From positions 159,694-223,693 of the forward strand of contig NZ_JAPWAG010000001.1 of assembly GCF_041432775.1 (NCBI RefSeq): DNA of 64,000 nucleotides, in the 5' to 3' direction. The notes under the pieces are model-generated. The model ran no database searches, was not told the origin of the DNA, and was given only the letters and a program-made list of their open reading frames with translations. Source of the stretch: Pauljensenia sp902373545. GTDB lineage: Bacteria > Actinomycetota > Actinomycetes > Actinomycetales > Actinomycetaceae. Shown here one piece after another: positions 42,183 to 50,938 of this stretch. The position numbers and the translations under genes were made by a program. Position 1 is the first letter of the stretch; every line of letters starts with the position of its first letter.

Positions 42183-44168
42183 TCAGTTCTCCCCTTCCTC
42201 GGTCACGCCAGCGTTGGCCTCGGACTTTTGCGCTGCCAGGCGCGCCGCGCGGCGACGCTCGGCGATCGACATGCCGTCCCCGGCCTCGTCCTTGTTGGGC
42301 GCCGAGGTCGACTCGCCGCGCGCGACGACGCGACCGCGGCCCGCGTACACGAGGGCGTTCTTGGCACCCAGGTGCTCCGGATCCAGGCCCGAGAGCTTGT
42401 GGCCCTGACCGAAGAAGCGCGTGCGGATAAGCAGCTCCATCATCGGGTGCGTGAACAGGAAGATCACGGCGATGTCGATGACGGTCGTGACGCCGAGCGT
42501 AAAGGCGAAGCCCTGAACGCCACCCACGGCCAGCAGGTACAGGACAACGGCTGCGACGAGGTTGACCGCGTCGGAGACCAGAATCGTGCGCTTGGCGCGG
42601 TCCCAGCCCTCTTCGACGGCGGCGCGCAGCGGACGTCCGTCTCGGACCTCGTCACGGACGCGCTCGAAGTACACGATGAACGAGTCCGTCGTCACACCGA
42701 TCGCCATGATCAGGCCAGCGACGCCGGCCAAGGACAGGCGATAGCCCATCCACCAGGACAGCAGTGCGATGACCAGGTAGGTGATGATCGAGGCGACGAT
42801 GAGCGAGCCAGCGGAGATGATCGCCAGGCCGCGGTACTGCCAGATCAGGTAGAGGATGACCAGGAGGAAGCCGATGAGGGCCGCCCACAGGCCCACCGTC
42901 AGGTGGTCGGTGCCGATGGTCGCGGAGATCTGCTGCTCGGACTCGACCTCGAAGTTCAGGGGCAGTGAGCCAAAGCTCAGCTGGTTGGCGAGCGTTCGTG
43001 ACGACACTGCCGTGAAGTTACCCGTGATCTCGGCCTGGCCGTTGGGAATAATCGCGTTCATCGAGGGGGCGGTGATGACCGTTCCATCGAGAACGACGGC
43101 GAAGTGGTTACGGTCCGGGGTGCCCTGGCCGGACGTGGAACCCTGCGGATCGGAGTTGTGGTAGCCGTACAGAATCGTGGAGGTTTCCTTGAACTTCTCC
43201 GATCCCGCGGCGTTGAACTGCAGGGAGACGGACCACTGGCCGGTCGAGCCGCCGGTCTGCGTGCGCACGAGGCCCGCGGTGGCCGACGAGAGGTCGGAGC
43301 CGGGGACGGCGACGGGACCGAGGATGTACTTGATCTGACCGGAGTCATCGCAGGCTGCGTAAGGCTTGTCGGCCGGGCCCTCTACGCGCTTAACGTCGGC
43401 GGCGGCCGAGCAGTCCAGGGTCAGGAAGTCGTACTGGACCTGCTCGGTCTCCCATGCCATGTCCGAGGCGTTGGCCGGCTCGGAAGCGGGGGTGTCCGAC
43501 AGGACGCCGTCGCCGTTCTTATCGGCGATACTCATCGCAGTGGCCTCGTCGAGGGCGGTCGAACGCACCTCGCTCTGGCCGGACTGTGCGGCGTCAGCCG
43601 ACTGGGCAGCCTCAGCCGACTGGGCAGCCTCACCCGACTGCGTGGCCTCACCGGACTGGGCAGCCTCACCGGACTGGGTGGCCTCACCGGACTGCGCAGC
43701 CTGACCGGACTGCGCGGTCTGGTCAGCCGTCCCGATCTGCGTCTGTCCCTGTGCAGTCGGCATCAAGTTCTGGGCCAGGCCCATGCGCAGCACCGGGCGG
43801 AAGTTCATCTGCGAGGAGGCGCGGATCAGGTCCAGCTGCTCCTGGGAGGGGGTGCCAGGGATCGACACCATGATGTTCGAGTTGCCCAGAGAGGAGATCT
43901 CGGACTCGGACACACCCGAGGCATCGATTCGGTTACGAATAATCGAGATTGCCTGAGTGATGTCCTCGTCGGTGATCTCGCGCTGTCCCTCGGCCGTCAC
44001 GGTCGGGGTCAGGATGAGCTGGGTGCCGCCCTTGAGATCGAGGGCCAGGTCGGGGTATGGCGATACCCCCTTGGTGAAATGCCCAAGCGCAAGCGCCGCG
44101 CACGCCGCCACGATGGCGACGATCAGCGTCACGAGCGCGCGCACAGGGCGTCGCTTATGAGATGCCAC
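42183..44168 (-). CDS. secD: Protein translocase subunit SecD with hexapeptide-repeat insertion
   Basis: SecD has an N-terminal helix, a large extracytoplasmic P1 domain and five further helices. Landmarks include DLALDLKGGTQLILT, TFRV-type P1 sequence and the RND segment with DSFIVYFERVRDE. The 661-aa length exceeds many homologues because residues 151-198 are eight hexapeptides of the type AAQSGE inserted in P1 after MNFRPVLRMGLAQNL. The GTG start follows GGAAAG. A helix-6 region GFAFTLGVTTVIDIAVIFLF and a basic C-terminal tail complete the protein. It lies 29 bp downstream of yajC. Confidence 0.95.
   Translation of the reverse strand: MASHKRRPVRALVTLIVAIVAACAALALGHFTKGVSPYPDLALDLKGGTQLILTPTVTAEGQREITDEDITQAISIIRNRIDASGVSESEISSLGNSNIMVSIPGTPSQEQLDLIRASSQMNFRPVLRMGLAQNLMPTAQGQTQIGTADQTAQSGQAAQSGEATQSGEAAQSGEATQSGEAAQSAEAAQSADAAQSGQSEVRSTALDEATAMSIADKNGDGVLSDTPASEPANASDMAWETEQVQYDFLTLDCSAAADVKRVEGPADKPYAACDDSGQIKYILGPVAVPGSDLSSATAGLVRTQTGGSTGQWSVSLQFNAAGSEKFKETSTILYGYHNSDPQGSTSGQGTPDRNHFAVVLDGTVITAPSMNAIIPNGQAEITGNFTAVSSRTLANQLSFGSLPLNFEVESEQQISATIGTDHLTVGLWAALIGFLLVILYLIWQYRGLAIISAGSLIVASIITYLVIALLSWWMGYRLSLAGVAGLIMAIGVTTDSFIVYFERVRDEVRDGRPLRAAVEEGWDRAKRTILVSDAVNLVAAVVLYLLAVGGVQGFAFTLGVTTVIDIAVIFLFTHPMMELLIRTRFFGQGHKLSGLDPEHLGAKNALVYAGRGRVVARGESTSAPNKDEAGDGMSIAERRRAARLAAQKSEANAGVTEEGEN
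43575..43718 (-). repeat. Eight 18-bp repeats in secD encoding (A/T)(A/T)QSGE
   Basis: Eight contiguous 18-bp units encode TAQSGQ, AAQSGE, ATQSGE, AAQSGE, ATQSGE, AAQSAE, AAQSAD and AAQSGQ. The units are close in DNA sequence, so length variation between strains is likely. Confidence 0.85.
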
Positions 44169-44197
44169 GGTTCTACTTTCCGTTCAGCCTTGATGAC

Positions 44198-44602
44198 TTA
44201 CTTCTGCTGCTCGTCGGTGTCCTTGGACGAGGAGGTGGTGTCGTCGAGACCCAGGATGGCCTCGCCCTCGTCGCTGGCGTCCTCGACGTCGGCGCTCTCG
44301 GACGCCTCATCTTCTTCTGCACGGGCGAGGGGCGGCTGGCCGCCGATCTCGGCGATCATCTCGCGCTCCCAGTACATTTCGTGACCATCGGTCGTCTCCA
44401 GGACGACGATGTCACCATCCAGGTCGACGAAACGGCCCCAGAAGCCGACGCGGGTGCGAACCCACTTGCCGGGGGTCACGGCAGCGAGCTGCTCACGCTT
44501 CTCCTCCTCCATCTTCTCCATCTGCTTCTTGCGCGAGCGCGAGCTCCACCACATGAAGGCGATCATGACGACGAGCAGGCCCATGAGGGCGTAGTTGTTC
44601 AT
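44198..44602 (-). CDS. yajC: Preprotein translocase subunit YajC
   Basis: The 134-aa protein has one N-terminal helix (ALMGLLVVMIAFMWW), a basic segment (RSRKKQMEKMEEEKRE), and the YajC core (LAAVTPGKWVRTRVGFWGRFVDLDGDIVVLE). The last 40 residues are acidic and low-complexity. The start at 44602 is the Met just before the helix; the ribosome site is weak. A TAAACT box at 44654-44659 suggests a promoter 50 bp upstream, making yajC-secD-secF-apt one transcript. Confidence 0.92.
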   Translation of the reverse strand: MNNYALMGLLVVMIAFMWWSSRSRKKQMEKMEEEKREQLAAVTPGKWVRTRVGFWGRFVDLDGDIVVLETTDGHEMYWEREMIAEIGGQPPLARAEEDEASESADVEDASDEGEAILGLDDTTSSSKDTDEQQK

Positions 44603-44653
44603 AATGGCTGGTTCACTTTCGATGACGGTCGGGCGCTTGAAGCGCACTGTGAC

Positions 44654-44659
44654 AGTTTA
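44654..44659 (-). promoter_or_regulatory. -10 box of putative yajC-secDF-apt promoter
   Basis: TAAACT on the minus strand lies about 50 bp before the yajC ATG, in the 177-bp gap after ruvB. The -35 region is not clear. The rest of that gap shows no gene. Confidence 0.35.
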
Positions 44660-44779
44660 ATGCCGCAGGAGGGTTTTAGCCTAAGTGATATCCGTGCGGC
44701 GCGGCGCCGGCCGCCACTCGTCGGTCCTTGTCATCGTCGCACGACGAACGGCGGGGCTCGATCGACGAGGCCCGCTCCC

Positions 44780-45820
44780 CTAGTCGAAAAGGGCGCCGTC
44801 GGGGGCGGGCGGGTTCAGGCCGAGGTGTGCCCAGGCTTTCGGGGTTGCCATGCGTCCGCGGTTGGTGCGCACGAGGAAACCCTCGCGCACCAGGTACGGT
44901 TCTGCGACAGTCTCGACGGTTTCCGCTTCCTCACCGATGGTGACGGACAGGGTTGTCAAGCCCACGGGTCCGCCGGCGAAGCGACGGCACACGGCCTCGA
45001 GAACCGCTCGGTCCAGGCGGTCCAGGCCGGAGGGGTCCACCTCGAAGAGCTCGAGGGCTCCGCGCGCGGCGTCCAGGGTGAGTGTTCCGTCACCATGGAC
45101 CTGCGCGTAGTCGACGACGCGGCGCAGCAGGCGATTGGCGATGCGTGGCGTGCCTCGCGAACGCGAGGCGATCTCGTGGGCGGCGCGCGCGTCGATGGGC
45201 GAACCGAGCAGGGATGCCGAGCGAGTGACGACCGACTGTAGTTCGTCGGTCTCATAGAACTCGAGGTGCGCGGTGAAGCCGAAGCGGTCGCGCAGTGGGG
45301 CCGGGAGCAGGCCGGAGCGCGTGGTCGCACCCACGACCGTGAACGGCGGCAGCGTCAGGGGGATGGAGGTCGCGCCGGGGCCCTTACCGACGACGACGTC
45401 GACGCGGAAGTCCTCCATCGCGAGATAGAGCATCTCCTCGGCGGTGCGCGCGAGGCGGTGAATCTCATCGATGAAGAGGATGTCGCCTTCCTGCAGGCCC
45501 GACAGAATCGCGGCAAGGTCGCCCGCGTGCTGGATCGCGGGACCTGAGGTCAGGCGCAGGGATGTTCCCATCTCTGCGGCGATAATCATGGCGAGGGTCG
45601 TCTTGCCCAGGCCAGGAGGGCCGGCGAGCAGGACGTGGTCGGGGGTGGCGGCGCGCATGCGAGCGGCGTCGAGGACCAGCTGCAACTGGCCTCGCACGAC
45701 GCGCTGGCCCACAAACTCCGATAGCTTCTTGGGACGCAGGGCGGCCTCGGCCGCGCGTTCCAGCTCGCCCGCATCCGGGGCGACAATGCGCATCGTCTCG
45801 ATGTCGGGCTGTTCAGCCAC
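44780..45820 (-). CDS. ruvB: Holliday junction branch migration helicase RuvB
   Basis: RuvB is the hexameric AAA+ motor that drives Holliday-junction branch migration with RuvA. The 346-aa protein has Walker A GPPGLGKTT, Walker B FIDEIHRL, sensor 1 GATTRSG and the C-terminal winged helix with REGFLVRTNRGRMAT. The GTG start lies inside the ruvA 3' end (8-nt overlap). Confidence 0.97.
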   Translation of the reverse strand: MAEQPDIETMRIVAPDAGELERAAEAALRPKKLSEFVGQRVVRGQLQLVLDAARMRAATPDHVLLAGPPGLGKTTLAMIIAAEMGTSLRLTSGPAIQHAGDLAAILSGLQEGDILFIDEIHRLARTAEEMLYLAMEDFRVDVVVGKGPGATSIPLTLPPFTVVGATTRSGLLPAPLRDRFGFTAHLEFYETDELQSVVTRSASLLGSPIDARAAHEIASRSRGTPRIANRLLRRVVDYAQVHGDGTLTLDAARGALELFEVDPSGLDRLDRAVLEAVCRRFAGGPVGLTTLSVTIGEEAETVETVAEPYLVREGFLVRTNRGRMATPKAWAHLGLNPPAPDGALFD

Positions 45821-46418
45821 GGCCGCCTCCCAGGCTCACCAGAGCGGCGCGCAGCATGTCGGAGGCGCCCAAACCGCTGCCCGCGAGTTTCTCGATGGCC
45901 TTGGCGGCCTGTGCCTCGGACCAGCCCAGACCCACCAGTGCGGCGCTGACCTCGGAGGCGACCGCATCCTCGGAGGGCGCGGGGGCGGGGGCGGCGTCGA
46001 CGCCGGGCAGCGCCGCGGGTGTGCCCAGCTTGTCCCCGATTTCCAGGGCCATGCGCTGAGCGGACTTCTTGCCCACGCCGGGGATGCGCTGGAGCGTAGC
46101 CAGATCCTGGTCGCGCACGGCGCGGCGCAGGTCGTCGGGGCGCAGGACGGCCAGGGCTGCCAGCGCGATCTTCGGGCCGATGCCCGACACCGACAGGAGC
46201 TTGGTGAAGACGTCACGCTCGTCGGCCGACTCGAAGCCGTAGAGGGTCATCGAATCTTCGCGCACGATCATCGAGGTATACACGGTGATCTCCTGATCGC
46301 GCGGGGCCGCCTGCGCGAAGGCGGGCGTCACGTGGACGCGAAAGCCGATGCCCCCGACCACGATGTCCATGTGGTCGAGTCCGACGCTTGCGACGATGCC
46401 GCGCAGAAGCGAGATCAC
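45813..46418 (-). CDS. ruvA: Holliday junction branch migration complex subunit RuvA
   Basis: RuvA binds four-way junctions and loads RuvB. The 201-aa protein has the N-terminal OB domain (MISLLRGIV, GIGFRVHV), two helix-hairpin-helix motifs (LLSVSGIGPKIALAAL; LQRIPGVGKKSAQRM) and a flexible Ala/Pro linker to domain III (LVGLGWSEAQAAKAIEKL). It lies 57 bp downstream of ruvC. Confidence 0.96.
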   Translation of the reverse strand: MISLLRGIVASVGLDHMDIVVGGIGFRVHVTPAFAQAAPRDQEITVYTSMIVREDSMTLYGFESADERDVFTKLLSVSGIGPKIALAALAVLRPDDLRRAVRDQDLATLQRIPGVGKKSAQRMALEIGDKLGTPAALPGVDAAPAPAPSEDAVASEVSAALVGLGWSEAQAAKAIEKLAGSGLGASDMLRAALVSLGGGRG

Positions 46419-46475
46419 TGCTGTCCTTTCCCTGGCACGAGGCCCACCGAGCGGTGAGCGAACATATGTACGATT

Positions 46476-47105
46476 CTAGCCGCGTCGGCGCCGAGGATCG
46501 ACGGCACCCGTCCGGCGTTGCGCGGCCTGGGCCTCGGCCCACGCCCGCTGCGCGGGAGTCATCGAGCCGCGCGAGGTCAGGCGGCCCGAGATGGAGACTG
46601 CGACCGACGAGTCCTCGGGGGCACCAAGCAGGCCGGTCCCCCGCCACGCGTGCGTGATCGCGATTGCGAGCGCGTCGGCAGCGTCCGCGGGTTTCGGTGC
46701 CTTAGCGAGGCCGAGGATGCGCGCGACCATCGTCTGCACCTGCGCTTTGTCCGCATTGCCGTTGCCGGACACGGCGGACTTGACCTCCGAGGGCGTGTGG
46801 ACCGCCATGGGAAGGCCCGCCCGTCCCACGCAGGTCATGGCCGCCCCCATCACCTGCATCGTGGCCGTCACCGACTGCAGGTTGTCCTGGGCGAAAACGC
46901 GCTCGATGGCGACGACCTCGGGCCGGTACTGCTCGATGACGGAGTCGATCGCGTCCGCGATCGTGCGCAGCCGGAAGTGCGTCGCCAGGTCCTTGTCGGT
47001 GCGGGCGACGCCGACGTAGACGAGGCTCGCTCGACGCGAGGGGTCCACGTCGACGACGCCCAGGCCGCAGCGCGTCAGGCCCGGGTCGATGCCCATGACG
47101 CGCAT
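46476..47105 (-). CDS. ruvC: Holliday junction resolvase RuvC
   Basis: RuvC cuts Holliday junctions symmetrically. The 209-aa RNase H-fold protein has the catalytic acidic residues in MGIDPGLTRCG (Asp7), VAIERVF and DAADALAIAITH. It has a longer C-terminal tail than E. coli RuvC, ending in a basic RRRRG. Its ATG overlaps the pdxT stop by one base. Confidence 0.96.
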   Translation of the reverse strand: MRVMGIDPGLTRCGLGVVDVDPSRRASLVYVGVARTDKDLATHFRLRTIADAIDSVIEQYRPEVVAIERVFAQDNLQSVTATMQVMGAAMTCVGRAGLPMAVHTPSEVKSAVSGNGNADKAQVQTMVARILGLAKAPKPADAADALAIAITHAWRGTGLLGAPEDSSVAVSISGRLTSRGSMTPAQRAWAEAQAAQRRTGAVDPRRRRG

Positions 47106-47698
47106 CAGGCGCGGGTCACCATGTCGACGAACATGGCGTGAATGCGGTCGTCTCCGCCGACCTCGGGGTGGAAGGACGTCGCCATGACGTTGCCGCGGCG
47201 CACCGCGACAATTGGGCCGTCGGCGCTGTTGCCGGCACGCGCGATAACCTCGACGCCCTCGCCCACCGATTCGACCCAGGGGGCGCGGATGAACACGGCG
47301 TGGAAGGGACCGCCTTCAAGGCCCTCGACGTCCAGGTCCTCCTCGTAGGAGTCGACCTGGCGTCCGAAGGCGTTACGGCGCACGACCATGTCGAGCGCGC
47401 CGAAGGAACGCTGATCCTCACGTCCATCGAGAATGGACGAGGCGAGCATGATCATGCCCGCGCACGTGCCGTAGACCGGCAGGCCGGACGCGATGCGGTC
47501 GTGCAGCTCATCAAACAGTCCGAAGGAGAGCAGCAGGTTCGACATGGTGGTCGACTCGCCGCCCGGGATGACCAGGCCGTCGACCTGGTCGAGCTCAGAA
47601 ACCCTGCGCACAAGCAGCGCGCGGGCGCCGGAGTTTTCCAGCGCCCGCACGTGCTCTGCGACGTCGCCCTGCAGGGCGAGAACGCCGATGGTCACCAT
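47105..47698 (-). CDS. pdxT: Pyridoxal 5'-phosphate synthase glutaminase subunit
   Basis: PdxT hydrolyses glutamine and channels ammonia to PdxS. The 197-aa class I amidotransferase has GGESTTMS, the nucleophile Cys in YGTCAGMI and the His/Glu pair in SFHPEVGGDDR. It overlaps pdxS by 7 nt. Confidence 0.96.
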   Translation of the reverse strand: MVTIGVLALQGDVAEHVRALENSGARALLVRRVSELDQVDGLVIPGGESTTMSNLLLSFGLFDELHDRIASGLPVYGTCAGMIMLASSILDGREDQRSFGALDMVVRRNAFGRQVDSYEEDLDVEGLEGGPFHAVFIRAPWVESVGEGVEVIARAGNSADGPIVAVRRGNVMATSFHPEVGGDDRIHAMFVDMVTRA

Positions 47699-48594
47699 CC
47701 GCGCTCCGCGAGGCGGTGATCGACCGGCAGGTCGTCAACGTTAATGCCGACCATGGCCTCGCCGAGACCACGGGAGACCTCGGCGATGACGGACGGATCG
47801 TCGTAGAAGGTCGTGGCCTTGACGATCGCGGCCGCGCGCTTGGCGGGGTCGCCGGACTTGAAGATGCCCGAACCCACGAAGACGCCCTCGGCACCCAGCT
47901 GCATCATCATGGCAGCGTCGGCGGGGGTGGCGATGCCACCGGCCGTGAAGAGCACGACGGGGAGGCGACCCTCGCGGGCGACCTCGGCGACGAGCTCGTA
48001 GGGGGCCTGGAGTTCCTTGGCCGCGACGTAGAGCTCGTCCTCGGGCAGGGAGGTCAGGTGGCGGATCTCGTCGCGGATCTTACGCATGTGCGTCGTCGCG
48101 TTCGAGACGTCGCCGGTGCCGGCCTCGCCCTTAGAGCGGATCATGGCAGCGCCCTCGTTGATGCGGCGCAGCGCCTCACCGAGGTTGGTGGCGCCGCAGA
48201 CGAAGGGAACGGTGAAGTTCCACTTGTCGATGTGGTGGCTGTAGTCCGCGGGGGTGAGGACCTCGGACTCATCGATGTAGTCGACGCCGAGGGACTGCAG
48301 GACCTGGGCCTCGACGAAGTGACCAATGCGGGCCTTCGCCATCACGGGGATGGACACGGCCTCGATGATGCCTTCGATCAGGTCGGGGTCGGACATGCGG
48401 GCCACGCCGCCCTGGGCGCGGATGTCGGCGGGGACGCGCTCGAGGGCCATGACGGCCACGGCGCCCGCGTCCTCGGCGATCTTGGCCTGCTCGGGGGTGA
48501 CGACGTCCATGATGACGCCGCCCTTGAGCATCTGGGCCATACCGCGCTTGACCTGCGGGGTGCCGACCTCGCGCTTCGCGGTGCTCTCGCTCAT
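47692..48594 (-). CDS. pdxS: Pyridoxal 5'-phosphate synthase lyase subunit
   Basis: PdxS builds PLP directly from ribose 5-phosphate, glyceraldehyde 3-phosphate and ammonia in a dodecameric complex with PdxT. The 300-aa TIM barrel shows the sequence KARIGHFVEAQ with a catalytic Lys and the phosphate loop GEAGTGDV, plus DVVTPEQA near the start. PLP is the cofactor of TrpB and other enzymes. It lies two bases after yebC. Confidence 0.97.
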   Translation of the reverse strand: MSESTAKREVGTPQVKRGMAQMLKGGVIMDVVTPEQAKIAEDAGAVAVMALERVPADIRAQGGVARMSDPDLIEGIIEAVSIPVMAKARIGHFVEAQVLQSLGVDYIDESEVLTPADYSHHIDKWNFTVPFVCGATNLGEALRRINEGAAMIRSKGEAGTGDVSNATTHMRKIRDEIRHLTSLPEDELYVAAKELQAPYELVAEVAREGRLPVVLFTAGGIATPADAAMMMQLGAEGVFVGSGIFKSGDPAKRAAAIVKATTFYDDPSVIAEVSRGLGEAMVGINVDDLPVDHRLAERGW

Positions 48595-48596
48595 GG

Positions 48597-49358
48597 TTAC
48601 TCCTGCTCTTCCAGCTGGGCACGAACCTCGTCGCTCAGCGACATGTTCGTGTAGATGTTCTGCACGTCATCGGAGTCCTCGAGAACGTCGATGAGCTTGT
48701 TGACCTTCAGGGCGCCCTCGAGATCGAGCTCGACCTCGGTGGAGGCGACGAACTGGACTTCGGCGGAGTCGTAGTCGATGCCGGCCTCCTGCAGGGCGGT
48801 GCGCACGGCGACGACGTCCTTGGGGTCGGATTCGATGACGAAGAGCTCGCCGGCGTCCTCGACCTCTTCGGCTCCGGCGTCCAGGACGGCCATCATGATG
48901 GATTCCTCATCCACACCGTCGGCGGCGGGCACCTCGACGACGCCGCGACGCGAGAACAAGTAGGAGACCGAACCCGGGTCGGCCAGGGAGCCGCCGTGGC
49001 GGGTGAAGCCCAGGCGCACGTCGGAGGCGGCGCGGTTGCGGTTATCCGTCAGACATTCCACCAGGAAGGCGACACCGTTGGGGCCGTAGCCCTCGTACAT
49101 GATCGTCTCGTAGTTGGCGCCGCCGGCCTCGGCACCGGAGCCACGCTTGACGGCGCGGTCGATGTTGTCGGCGGGGACGGAGTTCTTCTTCGCCTTCTGG
49201 ATGGCGTCGTACAGCGTCGGGTTGCCAGCGGGGTCGCCGCCGCCCGTGCGAGCCGCAACCTCAATGTTCTTGATGAGGCGCGCGAAGAGCTTGCCGCGCT
49301 TGGCGTCAATGGCGGCCTTCTTGTGCTTAGTGGTCGCCCACTTAGAGTGTCCCGACAT
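48597..49358 (-). CDS. YebC/PmpR-family protein
   Basis: The 253-aa protein belongs to the YebC family, long annotated as transcriptional regulators and more recently linked to translation of difficult proline-rich stretches in some members. It begins MSGHSKWATTKHKKAAID, with GGDPAGNPTL, DNIDRAVKRGSG, YEGYGPNGVA and TDNRNRAASDVR. The ATG follows GGGAGAA. A TAGAAT -10 box lies about 35 bp upstream (49393-49398). It heads the pdxS-pdxT-ruvC-ruvA-ruvB run. Confidence 0.95.
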   Translation of the reverse strand: MSGHSKWATTKHKKAAIDAKRGKLFARLIKNIEVAARTGGGDPAGNPTLYDAIQKAKKNSVPADNIDRAVKRGSGAEAGGANYETIMYEGYGPNGVAFLVECLTDNRNRAASDVRLGFTRHGGSLADPGSVSYLFSRRGVVEVPAADGVDEESIMMAVLDAGAEEVEDAGELFVIESDPKDVVAVRTALQEAGIDYDSAEVQFVASTEVELDLEGALKVNKLIDVLEDSDDVQNIYTNMSLSDEVRAQLEEQE

Positions 49359-49506
49359 CACTTCTCCCTGTTGGGTGGATAGATACCGGCACATTCTATC
49401 GCGTTGAGGGGCGCCTTCCCTATGTGTGTGGCGTCCTCGTGGACAAACGTAAACACCGTCACAGGATCAGGGACGAGGCCGTGGCCGCCTCCCCGGGGCA
49501 CGCAAG

Positions 49507-49989
49507 CTAGCGGGTGGGTGGGGTGTAGAAGACCCTCATGGCGCATGTTTCGGGCGCGAGGTCCTCCCACGCGCCGTCGAAGGAGAGGACGAGCGCGGTG
49601 GCGGTGGGAACTCCCCTGTCGGCGGCCCCTCGGTCCTCCTGGCGGGCGAGGATGTACCCGGCGTAGGAGATGACGGGTTCGTGGCCGACGATGAGGCCTG
49701 CCTGCCCGGTGAAGGTGCGGGCCAGCTCGATGATCTCCTCCTCACCGCCATCGTAGATGGAGCGGTCGTGCCAGGCTTCGTCGGCGCCCGCGCGCGTGAG
49801 GATCGCCGCGAAGGTCTCGCGGGCGCGCTGGGCGTCGGAGGAGACGGCGACGCTGAATGCGCCGATCTCGCGGGCGAGGGTCGCCCCGAGGCGCGCGGCC
49901 TGGTCGCGTCCGGCGTCGGTGAGCGGGCGGGAACGGTCGGGGTAGTTGTAGGCGGCCTGCGCGTGGCGAACGAGAACGAGGGTTGGCAT
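49507..49989 (-). CDS. SixA-like histidine phosphatase
   Basis: The 160-aa protein is a histidine phosphatase of the SixA branch: RHAQ at 8-11 (where phosphoglycerate-mutase-type enzymes have RHGE/Q), SSDAQRARETF and VGHEPVIS with the second catalytic His. SixA dephosphorylates phosphohistidine in phosphorelay proteins in E. coli; the substrate here is unknown. Only 32 bp separates it from the divergent gene at 50022, and TACGCT lies 7 nt before its ATG, suggesting a leaderless transcript. Confidence 0.85.
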   Translation of the reverse strand: MPTLVLVRHAQAAYNYPDRSRPLTDAGRDQAARLGATLAREIGAFSVAVSSDAQRARETFAAILTRAGADEAWHDRSIYDGGEEEIIELARTFTGQAGLIVGHEPVISYAGYILARQEDRGAADRGVPTATALVLSFDGAWEDLAPETCAMRVFYTPPTR

Positions 49990-50021
49990 ACTTCCAAGCG
50001 TAACCGCATCGGGAGGACACC

Positions 50022-50279
50022 ATGGCTCTGGGAGTCGAAAGCACCTCGGGCATCTGCTCGGCGCGCGAATGCACGAACGCCGCGATCTACCGGATCGACT
50101 GGCGTAATCCGGCGATCCACCGCGCCCGCACGAAAACGTGGCTCGCGTGCGAGGAGCACCTGTCCTACCTGGAGGGGTACTTCGCGTATCGCTCGTTCCC
50201 CTACGAGGTCTCAGAGTTCGTCGCCCCCTCCTCCCCTGGCGGCGAGGAATCAGGCGCCGAGGCCGCTCAGTCCCACTGA
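50022..50279 (+). CDS. Small Cys/His protein (85 aa), possibly zinc-binding
   Basis: The 85-aa product starts after a strong GGGAGG site. It has Cys12 and Cys17 (CSAREC) and Cys43-x2-His46 (WLACEEHL), a spacing that could bind zinc, and a WRNP segment. I recall similar small proteins in many actinobacteria, sometimes misnamed acetone carboxylase, but could not check. The C-terminal 20 residues are acidic and Ser-rich. Its 3' end overlaps the convergent phosphatase gene by 13 bp. Function unknown. Confidence 0.8.
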   Translation: MALGVESTSGICSARECTNAAIYRIDWRNPAIHRARTKTWLACEEHLSYLEGYFAYRSFPYEVSEFVAPSSPGGEESGAEAAQSH

Positions 50280-50938
50280 TCGAGGGGACGGTCGTTCCAG
50301 GTCAGGGCGTGCAGGCCCTTGGCCAGCTCGGAGGCCGAGGCCGGGGCGAAGCCCGGCGCCCACTCGAAGGTGGTCGTGCCCGTGTTCGACATGAAGTGCT
50401 TCGACACGAGGGCCTCGTCAATGTCGGCCGACAGCCAGGTGGCCAGCAGGCGCGTGAGCGCGCCGTGGATGACGAACACCGCGACGGCGTCCTCCCCCGC
50501 TTGTTCGCGCGCGGCCAGTCCCACGCGGCGCACGGTCTCCAGGGAGCGGGCCAGGGCCTCGCGCCCACTCTCCCCACCCGGCATCCGGTTATCGAGATCC
50601 CCCGCGCACCACGACAGGGTCGTGCACACGTATTGCATCTGGGAGGCGGGATCGGCCGCCATCTCCAGGTCGCCCGAGCGCAGCTCGCGAATCCCCGGGC
50701 ACACCAGCGGCGTGAGCCCGAAGCGGGCGGCCAGCGGCGCGGCCGTCAGGCGCGTGCGGTACAGGCCGGACAGCGCGATGACCGTGGGCGGGGCCGCGAC
50801 CTCGGACTCCCAGCGCTCCGCCAGGCGGGTCGCTTGAGCCAGGCCCTCGTCGGTCAGGCCGAGGCCGGGGCGGACCGTGTCCAGAGCCCCCAGACGGTTG
50901 GCGGGGGTCTGTCCATGCCGTACCAGCACAATTTTCAC
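50267..50938 (-). CDS. Histidine phosphatase (phosphoglycerate-mutase-like)
   Basis: The 223-aa protein has the RHGQT signature at 7-11, SGLYRTRLTAAPLA, ELRSGDLE and the second catalytic His in FVIHGALTRLL. This is the branch of cofactor-dependent phosphatases with broad or unknown substrates rather than glycolytic phosphoglycerate mutase. It overlaps glnE upstream by 4 nt and so is translated with it. Confidence 0.87.
   Translation of the reverse strand: MKIVLVRHGQTPANRLGALDTVRPGLGLTDEGLAQATRLAERWESEVAAPPTVIALSGLYRTRLTAAPLAARFGLTPLVCPGIRELRSGDLEMAADPASQMQYVCTTLSWCAGDLDNRMPGGESGREALARSLETVRRVGLAAREQAGEDAVAVFVIHGALTRLLATWLSADIDEALVSKHFMSNTGTTTFEWAPGFAPASASELAKGLHALTWNDRPLDQWD

Noticed and set aside
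44603..44779. A gene in the 177-bp gap between ruvB and yajC
   Set aside because: No start with a ribosome site or plausible product; only a putative promoter is supported.
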